Shown: positions 22,721-35,776, numbered from the stretch's first letter. The stretch is 64,000 bases of DNA from Strigops habroptila (GCF_004027225.2 NC_044278.2:9858001-9922000), one strand, 5' to 3'. Program-made: numbers and translations. Notes: a model not told the origin generated them from the letters alone.

Positions 22721-24769
22721 GATCCCTCTCCAGCACCAAAAGCTGAAGTCCCGCTGGGCACCATCATCAACCAACCCAGCAGCAACTCGGTGTGCCTGTG
22801 CTGCTGCTTTTTTTTTTTTTTTTTTTTATTTATTAGTAGTAATATTTGCATAGCTTTAGTGCTTTCCCCAGTGCTGCCCCCCTTAAAAAGGGCATAACTT
22901 TCCTTCTGCACCCCCGAAACCCGCCTCGTTGTCCTCACTCGAATCCCTCTCCAAAAGCAGCCCTGCCCCTGCTCCATCAGCAGTCGCCTACGGAGAGCTG
23001 CCACCGGACAATGGCGAGCCGGAGGGCAGAGGAGGATGTGTGGAGACAGCCGGTCTCTCAAATATCATGCTTGGCTTGTGGCTGGCTTTCTCCTTTGTTG
23101 TTCACAAAGCAGCCTCGGCTCTTGTTTCCTGCCCCCTGTTTTAGGTTCTTTTCCTACAATCTTTCCCCCCTGGCCCTGATCTCAACCCCAGGTCAATGCT
23201 GCAAGAAGCACGGGCAGAGTCCCTCACTCCGTTGGGTAAGACTGCACACATAAACACTTATGGATGTGGACACCTGTGTTACCTTGCTGCCTGCATGCTC
23301 ATTACCCATTCCCCCAGGACTTCATCTGTGCAGCTGAGCATGGCATTTGCACAGAGCAGCTTCTGAGATCCCAGCTGAGCTGCCAGCAAAGGATGAGCAA
23401 GCAATGGGTTTGAATTAAAGGAGATGCCCAGCACTGCCCTACATTGAACTCTGTGGCAGGATGTGGGCAGGCTCCTGTGGGGTGCTGCAGCCCTTCCTTT
23501 GGGATCCGAGAGACGGCTCAATCCACACTTCCAGAAACTGCCTGGACTCACTGATGGTAACCAGCTTTGCTAGTCTTGACTGGGAGTCTGCCTATTGCAT
23601 TTTCCCTGCTGCTTCTCCTCCAGACCTACAGAGCTCCTCCATCCCTCCATTACTCATTTGCCTTCCTTGCCTGGGAGCTGACCATATGAAATTCGTTCCC
23701 CTCTCCCACCTTGCTGTGTCCAGCATCAGTTTTGTCCTGTGACCTGCCTGTCTCCCCTGTCCTGCCTGCAAATCTGGGCTCTCCATTTGCATTTTTAACA
23801 CCTCCTCTCCCACCAGTAACCTGGCTGCATCCTCCCTGGCACACCCATGACTGCTGGTAGTCATAACTGGGTTTTAGTCCCAGCCATATGGGCTTAGGGT
23901 GGGAAACGAAGTGAGCTTTCCTTCTCTTTCTGTCACCTCCCTTTTAATGTTTTTCCTCTTCTCAAGCAACTGGCCAGAGAGGCTGAACCATTGCAAGCAG
24001 TGCTTTTGTCAAGGGAGAGGAGGGCAGGAAGGCTTTCCTCATGGACAGGCGCAGATCTCTGTCTTCCAAAAACCCTCGCTGCAGCAGCAGCTGGTAGGAA
24101 GGGAGCCATGTGCCCAGCAGCAATACTGCCAAATAAACAGCCAGGGCAAAGGGAGGGACAGAAGGACGAGAGGGATCCTGGTCAAGAAGCTTGTTTTGAA
24201 GCAGCAGCTCCAGCTCCCAGGCCTCCCAGCACGTGCCCTGGAAACCATCGCTGACTCCCTTCTGCCACGTCACTTCACTCTCCCCACACGCTGCCACAGC
24301 CTCCCTGCCCATGCAGCAACCCGCGCTCTCTGCCAGCATCCTTCTCCCTCACATACCCTTGATTTTACCCCCCTGCCTGCCAAGAGCAGTGCCACAAAAC
24401 GTGGAGCAAGTGCTTTCCTAAGCTCTGCTTGGCCTGCTTCTGTCCTGCTGGGGAAACCTGGCAAATGGAGCTGATTAATGAAGTGCCAGTGGAGGAGGGC
24501 ATTGCCATCCATCAGGAAAAGCTTTTCCACTAGGAGGCCAGTGCAGTGCTGGAGCAGGTGGTGGGATCTCCATCCTGGATGGTTCTCAGGGCTCAGCTAT
24601 GCTAAGCCATAGCAATGTGACTCAGTGCCCGGACAGTCCTGCTTACTGCAGGGGGCTGGGCTACAGACCTCCAGTGCCTCTTTCCACCAACACTCCTCCT
24701 ATCTCCTGGAGAGGCCAGAGCAGTGTGAAGTCTCCTTTTTTTAACTAGCTTCCCTTGCTCAAGACACTT

Positions 24770-24940
24770 ACAGAATCACCGCCTGGTTTGGGTTGGAAGG
24801 GACCTTAAAGCTCATCCAGTTCCAACCCCCTGCCACGGGCAGGGACACCTTCCACTAGAGCAGGTTGCTCCAAGCCCCTGTGTCCAACCTGGCCTTGAAC
24901 ACTGCCAGGGATGGGGCAGACACAGTTTCTCTGGGCAACA
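24770..24940 (-). mobile_element. CR1 LINE 3' fragment
   Basis: The fragment reads AGAATCACC, then GGTTTGGGTTGGAAGGGACC, then CCAACCCCCTGCCACGGGCA, then CTTGAACACTGCCAGGGATG. It is the reverse complement of the CR1 3' end. Confidence 0.88.
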
Positions 24941-26221
24941 CACAAGAACTTTTGGGTGCTGTGCTGCACAGCAAAGCCAGCAGCCCACGGATAGCTGCCT
25001 AGATTTGGGTATGAGTGGAGAGAAATTGGCACAGAGGGGCAGCTGCCAGCAGGATCCGGGATCACCACACTAACCCACACACCGAAACGTCCCTGCCTAA
25101 CAGCAAAGGAAGGAATAGATTTTCTTTTAAGAAACCCCAAACACCAGTCCAGGAGGGAGTTTATAGGCAGGTCTTGCATGTGAAGGTAGTTCTAGGTACT
25201 ACAGCCAAGAGCCAGGGTCCTAACTGACCTTACTATTCTCAGCAACTCCCCTTTGACTATATCAGGCAGGTGGGACTTGCAGACATCCTTCTTGGGGCTC
25301 TTCACATCCTCCCTAGCAGGATGGACAGCTTGGGGGAGCAAAAACTACCGACGTGAGCTTGGTCATTTGTGGATTCAGCCCCTACAGAACTGTATACATC
25401 TATGGGGTTACGTGCAACAGAGTGCGGGCTTGATGATCTACATTTCATACTCAGGTCCCTGAAGCGCAGGATTTCAGTCCCTTCTTCTGGATACAGCCCG
25501 ACACAGGACAACGTCACCGCAGGCAGGCTGCCTACGCGGCACAGAACAGACATTACAGCACATGACATCACTGGAATTAGTGACTGACCCACACTGCTAC
25601 TGGAATCTCTTCTCTTTCCATTACACACTATTGTCCATAGAAGTGTTCCGTTTCCTTCTTCCACCACACCAAGGGCGCAGCAGTGCCCTGCCTCTCCCTG
25701 CCTCCAGGTTTGCAGAGGTGAGCTGGCAGCACTCCAGAGCCAGGCAGGCAGGAGCTGGCTGTCTCACTGTGCCCTGATAAGGCTTCTCTGATAAGACTCA
25801 TCCCCTTCCATCTGGGGAGAAGGATTTGAAGAATCCCCACCAAATCCATGATCTTACATGTGTGATATTTCTCCCCCTGTGCTGGCAGTCATGGACACAG
25901 AACCTCACCCCTCCCGTGCACCAGGTTTGTTTTGAACACTTCTGGCCTTGTTTAGCCTAACTAACTTTACAGCATGTAGCAACTCTATTCTAGAACTGCC
26001 TACCCTTTTTTTCCCCTTCCAAGTCATTAAATGCCACTCTGTGACATCTGTGCACAGCACAGAGGAACAGATACAACACATTACACTGACTTCTCTCAAC
26101 CAGCTTTTAATTTACGACATCATTTTTCCTCCTCAGATCTGTCTTCAACCCTTGCTTTGCCTCAGTTCTTGCTTCGCTCTGCCTCAGCTCTCGCAAGCCA
26201 CGTTGTCAGCAGCTTTCAGAT

Positions 26222-26277
26222 ATTCAAATGCATTAAAGGATCTTTAATTTTAGTGCATTCAAATGCACTAAAAGATC
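26222..26277. repeat. Overlapping direct and inverted repeat
   Basis: A 21-bp unit ATTCAAATGCAyTAAArGATC occurs twice (26222-26242 and 26257-26277). The segment 26239-26277 also folds back on itself: 11-bp perfect arms (26249-26259 and 26262-26272) around a 2-nt loop, extended by a 5-bp pair (26239-26243 and 26273-26277) across a 5-nt bulge. Confidence 0.65.
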
Positions 26278-29200
26278 ACCCAGTAGTCTCATTTTCCAAA
26301 AATCTGATCTTTCACATAACAAAAGATTCCCAGAGTAAGAAGGCACCTGCAAACACAAGTCTAGTGTGACCAGCAGCCTCATACCAAAACACAGAGGGAA
26401 GCCACCAACTTTCATCCCCTGCTGCTGCATCCCCAGTACTGCCTCCAAAGCTCGATGGCAGCACTTCAGTGTCATGCTCAACGTTATCTCTCTGAGCAGT
26501 GATAACTTCCATGTCTGAAATAAAGAGCAGAAAGGGAGTGAACCACCAAAGAGAGACAAAAGTTCCCTCTGTCTTTCCCCAGCTATAACAAAAGGCTTGC
26601 AGGCAAGCAAAGCAAGTGGAATGATGCTCGGTGAGAGAGATGTTTTATCGACGTGCTTAAAGCAGCATCTATTCCTACCTTTCAGAGGGGCCTGACATAA
26701 TCTGGAGATCCACTAGAAACCAGACGGTTACATTGGGATCCCAGCCAAGAACTTTCTGTCACTGCCGCTGAGGTTATCAAGATAAACCTGGTTATCAAGC
26801 CAAGACTACACACTGCACAGGAACCTCAATAGGCGGCAGCAGCAAAGCAGGACAGGCTAGCACGGCTTTGAAAGGACAGGCTCACAGCTTGCCAGAGGTA
26901 AAAGTCCTTCTAAGTACAAGTCACCTATAGCTGGAAGATTGCCATATGGCTCCAGTTTTGAGCTGTATGCTAACATCCTGTATTTCGTCACTCCTGGGGA
27001 ATTCTGCTAGAACTGGAAAAGAAATAAGGCTGGAGGAGCAGAGGCAGGGCTCAGCCTACCTGGAGGCTGCTGTTGCCACAAGCAACACAAGCCTTGTGCA
27101 GCAAGGGCCCAGCTGAGGGACATGAGGTGCTAGGCAGAGCTCAGGACTTGCCTTGGGAGCACTAAGGGCAGGCACAGCAGTGGGACCACCTCCTGGGGAC
27201 ACAAGAGCCGCTAAGCTAGGTCAGAACAATGGTCCATCTAAGCCCAGGAATCACTTTGCAGCACAGGGTGAGGACAGAGGGCTTTGCAGCCAGGGCAAGT
27301 GAGCAGCAATGCCTCCCAGCCTCGAGCAGTTCATGGCTTGTGGATCTTCTGAGCCAGTTATTTACCAGCCCCTTGTGCACACAGCTGGGTTTTCAACCTG
27401 CGTAAGCTTCTATCATCCACCATACCCTGCAGAAAGGAGAGGAGTTTCATGGCTACCTACACCATTGGTGCATTTGATGGGTCCTGGGGTTTTGGTTTTT
27501 TGCGTTTATTGGAAAAGAGCAAACAGTTGTTCCCTGTTCATCTTCTCCATGCCACTAACAATTTTACACGCTGTTATATCACTTCTTTCCCCATGGTCTC
27601 TTTTCCAAGCTTAAAGAGGCCTAGATTCTAACTGTTCCTCTCACAGCAACCATTCCAGAACTTAGGATGTATTCATTCTCCCTGAACACTTGCTAGTTTT
27701 GAAGTCCTTATTCAGATGGGGGGCACTAGAATGCAGTATTGAAGTACATGTACAGGGGGTTGTAATAATTTTCTCCATTTTGCTATCGAATAGTTCCTTT
27801 CCTAACAGCACCTCACTTTTATTTAGCTTTTCTGAAAGACCCCAGAAAACTTCCCTTGGGTTCTGCGTGTCAGAGACCTCACCACACAAGCCTGGAGTGA
27901 GACGGTTGCATTCAGAGGCTCCTCCCTGCCCTAATTCACTGGGAAGCATGGGGAAAAAGTTATTTTCCACTATAAGGATATTTAATTAATGGCTATTCAA
28001 CACAAAAAGACAAAGTCAACTCCCCCCCTAAAACAGGCTTATAACAACCACACAGATACTAAAGCCCTAAAAAGCAGAAGATAACACGAGCTGTAACAGT
28101 GACCAGGATTCCTGAGACGCCGACAGATTGAACCATTACAGGAAGCACTCAAGTACAGCCTTGAATTGCTTCAGTCAGAAACTGGAAAAACCAGAAAGCA
28201 AAATTATTGTGAACTTCATGGGAAAGGGCAGATTTATTATGGGATGTTTGCAGGGGATTCTGGGGCTGTATAAAGTTGATCATGCCATGTTTTAAGGAAG
28301 ATTATGGGAGCAAAACTTACTCTGGGAGGTTTAGGGGAAGCATCAAAGGAGGGGAAAGGGAGGCATCAAGCTAAATCAGAAGTGAGCATGGGAAATGTAG
28401 AGGAGGAATAAATAGAAGGGGGCAGTCACACAGGGCTGGCTTCTGGTCAGCATGTGTGCCTGGCTGAGCCCTGCACCTGATTACCACCATCCAACCTGGC
28501 CTTACATTAAACTAATCCTGGCCTTTTCCTCTGCATGCATGTGCATTTGTGATCCGCTAGCAAACTGCCAGCTAGACGAGCCCCTGAGAAGCATAAAAGG
28601 CCAAGGGCCAGTACTGGTCAGACTGCAGCCTAAGGATCCAAGTGCTCTATGAACGTGTATGCCCACTAGCATGCTCTAGCTTTGATGGGCCAGTGACCAA
28701 GAACAGGATTAGGCCTTTTTTGCCATTCGTATTTTCCTGGGCACCTGCCACAGCACTTTTATTCCATTTCTGTTAATCACTCTCCATCTGGTGCAGTGAG
28801 AGCACGTGTGCATGTGTCTGAGGGAGGTTTCTGGAGTTCACGCTCAGCCTCAACACTTGCTGAACCTGCTAACATTGGAAAGCAGCAGCCTCACATGTAG
28901 CAGACCAGGGCAGAAAGGATTCGCCATATCCTACAGTCCACTGCATTCAGCTGTCCTTAACAGCAAACACCGGAATAGCACATCCAAGTTCTCCCATGAA
29001 CCCAAAGCATAGCAAGGAAAACAAATCATCTCAAAGCCTCACGTGAGCTGAGTGAGAAAGGCAAGTGCAGAAATTATGCCTCAAGGTCTCTTACATATCC
29101 AACTCCATACACACTGATGGAGAAACACACTTGGTAGAAAGCTTATTAATGAATTGGCTCTAGAAAAAGATTTATAGACTATAGAGCAGAACCAAAGAAG

Positions 29201-29706
29201 AGCATATCAACTCACACTAGCAAGGGAAAGCGACCTGGGCTGACATTTACATAGAAACAGCCCAGACCCCTGCTTGTTATGTCTCTAGGTGAAGCAACCA
29301 CATCTAGATGAAAAAAAGGCAAAAAGAATGTGATTGGGAGGCCAAGAACCAAGAGACTGCTGGGGACCAGCACAAGGGTCAAAAGGAGACAATCACAACA
29401 GGGAATTGGGGACCAGCACAGGGCCACAGGCCCAGGAGCTCCAGCCCTGCCCTATGCCCACCTGATAAAGCACCCTGCCGACAGGCACCACACAATACAA
29501 ACTTCAATCAGGTAGCTAAGGTTTGAGCTCCCCCTGCTTCTTCACAAACACGCATGTTGCAGAGTTTAAGAACAAACACCAGAAATGCCAGAGCATCAGA
29601 TGGGAGCAGAAGGGGTTGCTGTTGCAGCAGAGTAAGGAGACAGGGTAGAATTCTGTATTCTGTGTTCAAGGGAAAAAGGACAATACTTGAGCCAGAGTAC
29701 AAAACT

Positions 29707-29712
29707 TTTAAT
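29707..29712 (-). terminator. NOP2 candidate poly(A) signal ATTAAA
   Basis: TTTAAT on the + strand reads ATTAAA on the gene strand, about 180 nt after the NOP2 stop. The implied 3' UTR is 29713-29890. Confidence 0.5.
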
Positions 29713-29890
29713 GGGCCAGTGCATCAGTTCTTGATGCAGAGGGAAAGGAGCAAACGGGGCAATAGCTGTCCCAGGCTCTCAGTGCTGCAGAGATTATCTA
29801 CACAGAGCAGCAAAGCCAGGTGGTACACGTATAGCTGCAGCAGCCTTTGCTCTCCAAGGAGGGGACCAACACCTGGAAAAGCAGTTCCTC

Positions 29891-32800
29891 TCACTGTCCT
29901 TTTGATTTCATCCTATGCTTCTTCCTGGTAGGGATTTGAGGACGCATCATTTTGGGAGAAGGCCGGCCAGCCTTCAAAGGTTTCCTCTGTGCTTGCAATG
30001 AACGTTTCTTCTTCAAAGCAGGCTGTGGCAGCTTTGAAGGCAGCTTCTGGTCTTTGTCAGTTTTTGATCCCTCAAGTTTCTTCTTTTTTGGCTGAGGCTC
30101 CATGGCAGTATCAGGGACAGTGGACGGAGCTGCTGCTTCCACAGCAGGTTCTTCATCTGAAATGAGAGAGAAACATGCAGGTATGAAGAACCTGCATGGC
30201 TTCTGCAGGGGAAGCAGCCTGTGAGGGCAGGCCCAGGCAGCTCAGCTGAACTCCAGCTCTAGGTTACCTTTTTGTGCCTGGGGGATGGCATTAGAGAATT
30301 TCTTGAACTTGGCAATGAAGAACCCATCCATATTATGCGTATGGGGATAGAAACGCCGCGTAGACTTGAGGGAGGGGTGGAAGCGACGGTCCTTGAACCT
30401 GGAGAAGTGGGGTGAGAAATGACAGAACACCTCCGCTCAAACCTGGCCACCAAGGAACAGTCACCTGTGCAGCTTGTGCTGTGGCACGCACCTGGTGAAG
30501 CCTTCCTTGCCAAAGTCCAGGCCTGTGGCCACCAAGCGAACATTGCGTTTCTTCAGGGCATAGTCCACAACCCACTCATTCTCCTCCACCTGCCAGAGAC
30601 TAAGTATTAGGACCAAAAGTTCACCAGTCTCCCAAGTAGATGAGCACAACAGAGCATGGAAGGTACATACCATGACGGAACAAGTGCAGTAGACAATGTA
30701 GCCCCCTGTCTCCGAGGCAGCATTGACTGAATCTATAGCACTAAGAATCAGCTCCTTCTGCAGGTGAGCACAGCGCAGGATGTCTTTCTCATCCTGAAAG
30801 AAAAAGATAGGTTAGGATGCCACAGGCAGAGAGAAGCACCCCAGGCCTCCGCTATGGATGGATGGATGGATGACAGGAGAGCAAAGTGCATTTGATATAG
30901 AAGATTCCAGAGTTTTCTGCAGAACTAACCTCAAAAAACCTAGCTCTGGTACAACACACAGTAGAATCATAGAATGGTTTAGGTTGGAAGGGACCTTTAA
31001 GATCACCTACTTCCAACCCCCCTGCCATGGGCAGAGACACCTTCCACTAGCCCAGGATGCTCAAAGCCCCGTCCGACCTGGCCTTGAAAGAGGAAAAGAG
31101 GAAAAGAGAAAGGAAGAAGGAAAGAGAAAGCAACAGGAAAGAGAAGGCAAAATCAGCATCCTTATTGCGGCCATCTCTCAAGAACAAAGCTGCCCCAGAG
31201 CCCTTCCTTTCATGGCTTATAGTTGAGTACCCATCTTGTGTCCCCACTGGTCACTCACTTTGTTGGTTTTGACAGCAGGATCCTTGGAAATGACACCGGT
31301 TCCACTACAAGGAGCATCGAGCAAGACACGGTCAAACCCTCCAAGCACCTACAGGCAGATGTACATTTGGAATTACACTCATAGGCAGGCACACAAAATA
31401 AGACCAACACCAGAAGACTGGGAAGTCAGGAAAGATCCATCACTCCTCCCCGTCCACCTTCCTGTCTCCCTATCAAACAACAAACACTCCTTGGCAGCCC
31501 TGCTCATCCCTCCTGTGTCAGCTGTCTCTGGAGAACACGGCTTTACTAAAGAGACAGTACAGCAGCTCCAGCTAAGCATATGTCAAGGTAGGTAAGGACA
31601 CCCAAAGCAGGCAGGAACATACCTTGGGGAACTGGCGTCCATCGCAGTTGCTCACTACAGCATTGGTGACTCCCAGCCGATGCAAGTTCCCCACCACGCT
31701 ACGCAGCCGCTCGGCGTTGCTGTCATTGGCCAAGATCGTACCTGTGTTCTTCATAAGCTGAGCTGCCAGATGGAAAAACACATCAGGAAGGGGCTGAAAA
31801 CCTCCTGTATTTGTGCCTGTAGGGACAGCCACCCCCTCCTTCCCACAGGTTCATTCCCCCTCTGCTCCCCCTTTCTGTATAGACCAGTGGGAACTCATCA
31901 CTTCACAAAGCATCCCCCCAAACCTTCCCACCCAAGGCTCCCCGGTGATACCTATGTAGCTGGTCTTGCCTCCTGGCGCACAGCACATATCCAGGATGCG
32001 TTCGTTCTCCTGTGGAGCCAAAGCCATGACAGGGAGGAGACTGGAGGCTCCTTGCAGCATGTAGTGCCCAGCCAGATACTCAGGGGTGGCACCTGGCCAG
32101 GGAAGGCAGAACAAAAGAAGATGACACATGAAAGCAAGGGAGCCAAGAGCAGGTCAGCTCAGCCATAGCACAAGAAAGGTGATCTCACCAATGGGCACAG
32201 AGGAGTCATAAATAACAAGTCCTGTTTTTGACCACTTCCCCAAAGGGTCGAGATTCACGCCACGGTTGATTAGAGCCTGCAAGACAAGGAGATGGGTCTG
32301 AGACAGAGACATCACCCCGCGTGACATGCACCACAGGAGACAACCACAGGTTCCTGCTCACCTGCGCCAGGTCCCGTCGCCGTGTCTTGAGCGTGTTGGT
32401 GCGGATGGTCACAGGGCGGGGAACCTCATTGGCTTCCAGGAAGTTTATCAGCTGGATGAAAGAAGGGAGAGAGAATAGAGATGAAAACAAAGACCCATGG
32501 AGGCAGCCAAATCCTCAAAAGTCAGCAGGGCAGGATCCTACCTCAGGGAGTGGGAAGATGTCCATGAGCTTTGTGAGCAAGAAGTCACTGTATGAATAGT
32601 AGGCAGCCATGTCCCTGCGCAACAAGGCGAGGTACTCCTGTCGTGTGCGTCCTTCCTCTCGCTTCACCACAAAGTCCTGCAGCACCTCCATGTTGCCCTT
32701 GATGCGCTGGTGAATGGTGTGCAGGTCAGGCGGCTCAGCAGGTAGAAAGACCATTAAGGAATCATAAACAGCTAAAGAACTCGCACACGAGCTCTTTACA

Positions 32801-35776
32801 AGTGCAACTGGTTATGCGGGACTCCTGCATCACACCACCACCCTCAGCAGAAAGGTCTCATTGGAATACACTTTCATGAGAGCTCAGCAGAGGGGGGATT
32901 CAAAAGATGGAACTGGACAAAACTACAAAGTATTTAAAAGAATTTGGTTAGTTACTTTAAATAAACAGAAAAAATGGGGGGTGGGTGGGGGGAGACAACA
33001 AAACAGTCTTTGAATACTGAAAACATTACCTGTAGCAGAAAGGAACCAGAAGTTCCCCAAGGAGAATTAAGTAGTACAGAGAAGAATGAGAAAAAGCAGG
33101 ATTGTACCAGGGGGCAGGAAGTTAAAATCACCAAACCCAAGAGCAAGCACTTTGGATGATGAAACTGCTCTCATCAGAGCCTCTAGGAATGGGTTACACA
33201 AACACCTGCCAGGAAAATCAGGGTACAGGGGAATGAATTATATGATAAGACACATACATGCATTTAGGACTAGAAAGGAAACTGGGGCAAGCTTCATACA
33301 GGGCATAACAGATCTCCTAACTATACTGTACAGAAGCACAGCACTGTGTACTAACTATTAGGGCAGCTAATGTTTTGTCATGCACGAAACACTCTTGCTA
33401 AGCAATACTCGTGATAAAGCCCAAATGAAGTTCTTTGGTTGTATCCAGGCTCTGTGCTGATGCATGCATATGGCTTACGGATGTTACAGATAAAAAGGAT
33501 ATCCTCTTTCTCAATCTGTTCACTAGTTGGCAGTTTAAATTGCTCATCTATATCCAGGTTGATCTGCAGATCCGGGCCCTCTTCCTCCTTCTGTCCCATT
33601 TTCTGCCTGCTCTCCTCCTCTGCCTCTTCCTCCTCCTCTTCACTGTCATCTTCACTGAAGTCTCCCCTAACGACAAAGAACAGGATGAATGTTTTATGCA
33701 AGAACAGTATCACACAGGCACTTCACAACTACCATTTCTTAGATGGCAGAGAGGGCACAAGGATGAATGCAGGCTCCACGTCTAAACAGGAAAGGTTCTG
33801 CGGACTGGCACCGTTCTCAAATCCTCACCTGTCAGGCTTCTGCTTCAGGGCAGCTTTTTCAATAGGCAGCAACTAAACAGAGACAAAAGATAAATGAAAC
33901 AATATCCCCAGATGCCCCTTACTTCCCATGAATTTTATCTGCTCTGTTTAAAAAGGACAACAAACAAAAGCACTGAATGTTATGCTGGGATCAGTTGCTA
34001 AACTCATAATTGTTCTTGTGAAAGTAAGAAAGAGAAAGCTCTCCCCTAGCTCATCATCCACCCCCAGTAAAGTCACTCTTTTTTCCCAGGCCTGATGCGT
34101 CATTTCAGGCAGCAAAGTCAAGTATTTCTTGTGTAATTAAGAACCAAAAGCTCTTACCTCTTCTTCCTCTGATGAAGAGGCACCATAATCATCCACCATC
34201 TCCTCGCTGCTCCCATCCTCCTCCTCCTCCATCTCCCAGCTGCCCTCTTCCACCTCACCATCACTAGATAATTCTATGCTGTTTCTTTTAGATGCAGTTT
34301 TCTTGGCCTTGGCTGGTGCCAGCCATTTCGAATTGCCATCGCTGAAACCAGACCAGCCACGAGGGGTTTGTCCTGCTGCCTTTACAGCATGTTTCTCCTT
34401 CTGTGGGGATACCTGTTCTTCAGCTACAGGCAGAAGAAGCATTAAGTTAGACAGCATTCCCAAAAGCTGCTACTTTAGTTTTTTAGTTGATAGACAAAAG
34501 AGGCCTTCCCACTAGATCTGAGCTGCATGTCCAAGAGAGGGGACTCCTTACTCTCCAGATGAGTTTTCTCAATCATAAACAAAGGCATATTCTCACCTCT
34601 CCCCCAAATTTTAGAGACCTAACTAGAATTACCAAAGAAAAACACATCTACAGATTTTTTTATGATCATAGAATAGCTAGGGTTGGAAAGGACCTTAAGA
34701 TCATCCAGTTCCAACCCCCTGCCATGGGCAGGGACACCTCACACTAGGCCATGTCACCCAAGCTCTGTCCAACCTGGCCTTGAACACTGCCAGGGATGGA
34801 GCATTTACCACTTCTTTGGGCAACCTGTGCCAGCACCTCACCACCCTCACAGTAAAGAACCTCCTCCTTATAACTAACCTAAATTTCCCCTGTTTAAGTT
34901 TGAACCAGTTACCCCTTGTCCTATCGCTACAGTCCCTAATGAAGAGTCCCCCTCCAGCATCCCTGAAGGCTGCTACATATAAAGGAACTTTGCACTAACA
35001 GATTACAGTACTCCCTCCCAAACCTTTATCTGTCCTTCTTCCTACTGCAAAGCCTTCCTAGGCTACACAGGACAACACAGCGAGCTCAAAAACCTCGGCT
35101 ACCCAACTTGCCCCAACAGCCTTGCTGTGAAGGGAGGGTAAGTTAAAAGTGGCTTCCATATGTAGGAGACACCTCGCTGGTTTGTTCTTCAGGCAGCATC
35201 ACCTCCTGGCACGGCAGGGACCAGAAACCAGGACAAAATCCTTTAAAACAACGATTAATCCCGCTTGTCCCGCGGCATAAGAGGCGGGAGCCGGACTGTG
35301 GCGGCGCGGGCGCCCAGCGGGCAGCAGGACGGGGAGATGCCGGCCCCGCACCCGGCACTCACCTGCCGGCTCCAGCTCTCCTCCTCCTCCTCCTCCTCTT
35401 CTGAGCGGCCTCTTCCTCCCCGCGGGGCCGCTGCCCGCTCCCAGTCGCCTCTTCGCAGCCCTGGATCGGGGTTAGGGGGGAAGCAGTGGTGAGCCCCGGC
35501 CCGGCCAGCCCCGCGTCCCCGCCCCGCCAGGCCGTTCCCCTCACCTCTTCCGCCCGTGACTGGAGAGCTTCTTCCTGCCGGTCTCCGGCTCTGCGGAGAG
35601 ACACGCGGCGGTGGGTCAGCCAGCCCGCACCGGCGGTACCGGGCGCCGTGAGGCGGCACCGGACCGGACTTACCTGGCGGCAGGAAACGGGCCAGCTCCA
35701 CCTCAGCGCCCCGCTGCTTGCGGGCCTTGCGCCCGGGGCCGCTCTTCGGCCGGGTGGGGTCCAGCTTCCGCCCCAT
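29891..35776 (-). CDS. NOP2: NOP2, nucleolar rRNA (cytosine-5)-methyltransferase
   Basis: NOP2 (p120/NOL1/NSUN1) methylates C5 of a cytosine in large-subunit rRNA using S-adenosylmethionine and supports 60S biogenesis. Sixteen coding exons: 35674-35776, 35545-35590, 35363-35460, 34158-34423, 33829-33872, 33503-33666, 32542-32741, 32362-32451, 32189-32276, 31952-32092, 31623-31762, 31259-31348, 30671-30793, 30492-30589, 30268-30398, 29891-30156; 2088 bp, 695 aa. The start [20 protein letters not shown] matches human. An acidic Glu/Ser-rich region (exons 4 and 6) precedes the catalytic domain: [11 protein letters not shown] (SAM-binding motif I, about residue 401), DAPCSGTG (motif IV, Cys about 474) and YCTCS (motif VI, nucleophile Cys about 528). 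[10 protein letters not shown] closes the domain. The Lys-rich tail lacks the long repeats that lengthen the human protein. Exons 6 and 7 are joined by an AT-AC intron. Confidence 0.95.
30852..30872. repeat. (ATGG)n microsatellite in NOP2 intron
   Basis: A short GGAT/ATGG tandem run lies about 60 bp upstream (on the gene strand) of the DEKDIL exon. Confidence 0.75.
30963..31089 (-). mobile_element. CR1 LINE 3' fragment in NOP2 intron
   Basis: The fragment begins with the hallmark CR1 terminus TAGAATCATAGAATGGTTTA, followed by GGTTGGAAGGGACCTTTAAG and CCCCTGCCATGGGCAGAGAC. A purine-rich AGGAAAAGAGG tract follows. It sits within the intron between exons 12 and 13. Confidence 0.92.
32742..33502 (-). 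other. NOP2: U12-type AT-AC intron of NOP2
   Basis: On the gene strand the intron begins ATATCCTTTTTA directly after the coding sequence GAGAAAGAGG and ends TTTCTAC before CTGCTGAGCC. This is the minor-spliceosome AT-AC donor consensus. The branch element TTCCTTAAT (32753-32761) lies about 12 nt before the AC, within the usual short U12 range. Joining gives ...[17 protein letters not shown], which aligns with the human protein. Known: the human P120 (NOP2) gene is the classic AT-AC intron model. The two GT-AG alternatives examined break the frame or add about 15 unconserved residues. Confidence 0.92.
34664..34985 (-). mobile_element. CR1 LINE 3' fragment in NOP2 intron
   Basis: The reverse-complement CR1 tail includes ATCATAGAATAGCTAGGGTT, CCAACCCCCTGCCATGGGCA, CTTGAACACTGCCAGGGATG and AGTTTGAACCAGTTACCCCT. 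It lies in the intron between NOP2 exons 3 and 4. Confidence 0.92.

Larger units (their letters stand above)
22721..29700. other. Intergenic, IFFO1 upstream to NOP2 3' end
   Basis: No gene is recognised here. Contents seen: a poly(T) run followed by TTTATTTATTAG (about 22808-22838), a CR1 fragment (24770-24940) and a compact inverted plus direct repeat at 26222-26277. Short open frames have no splice or homology support. Confidence 0.6.

Noticed and set aside
26742-26806. Repeated GGTTATCAAG words suggesting a GATA-type element
   Set aside because: Only two or three short copies are present, with no supporting motifs or position relative to a promoter.
32542-33666. GT-AG splicing for NOP2 exon 6 to 7 (donors at about 33487 or 33477)
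   Set aside because: The acceptor ending CTGAG gives an immediate in-frame stop. The acceptor ending TTTAG stays open but adds about 15 unconserved residues. The AT-AC pair fits the consensus, phase and protein alignment.
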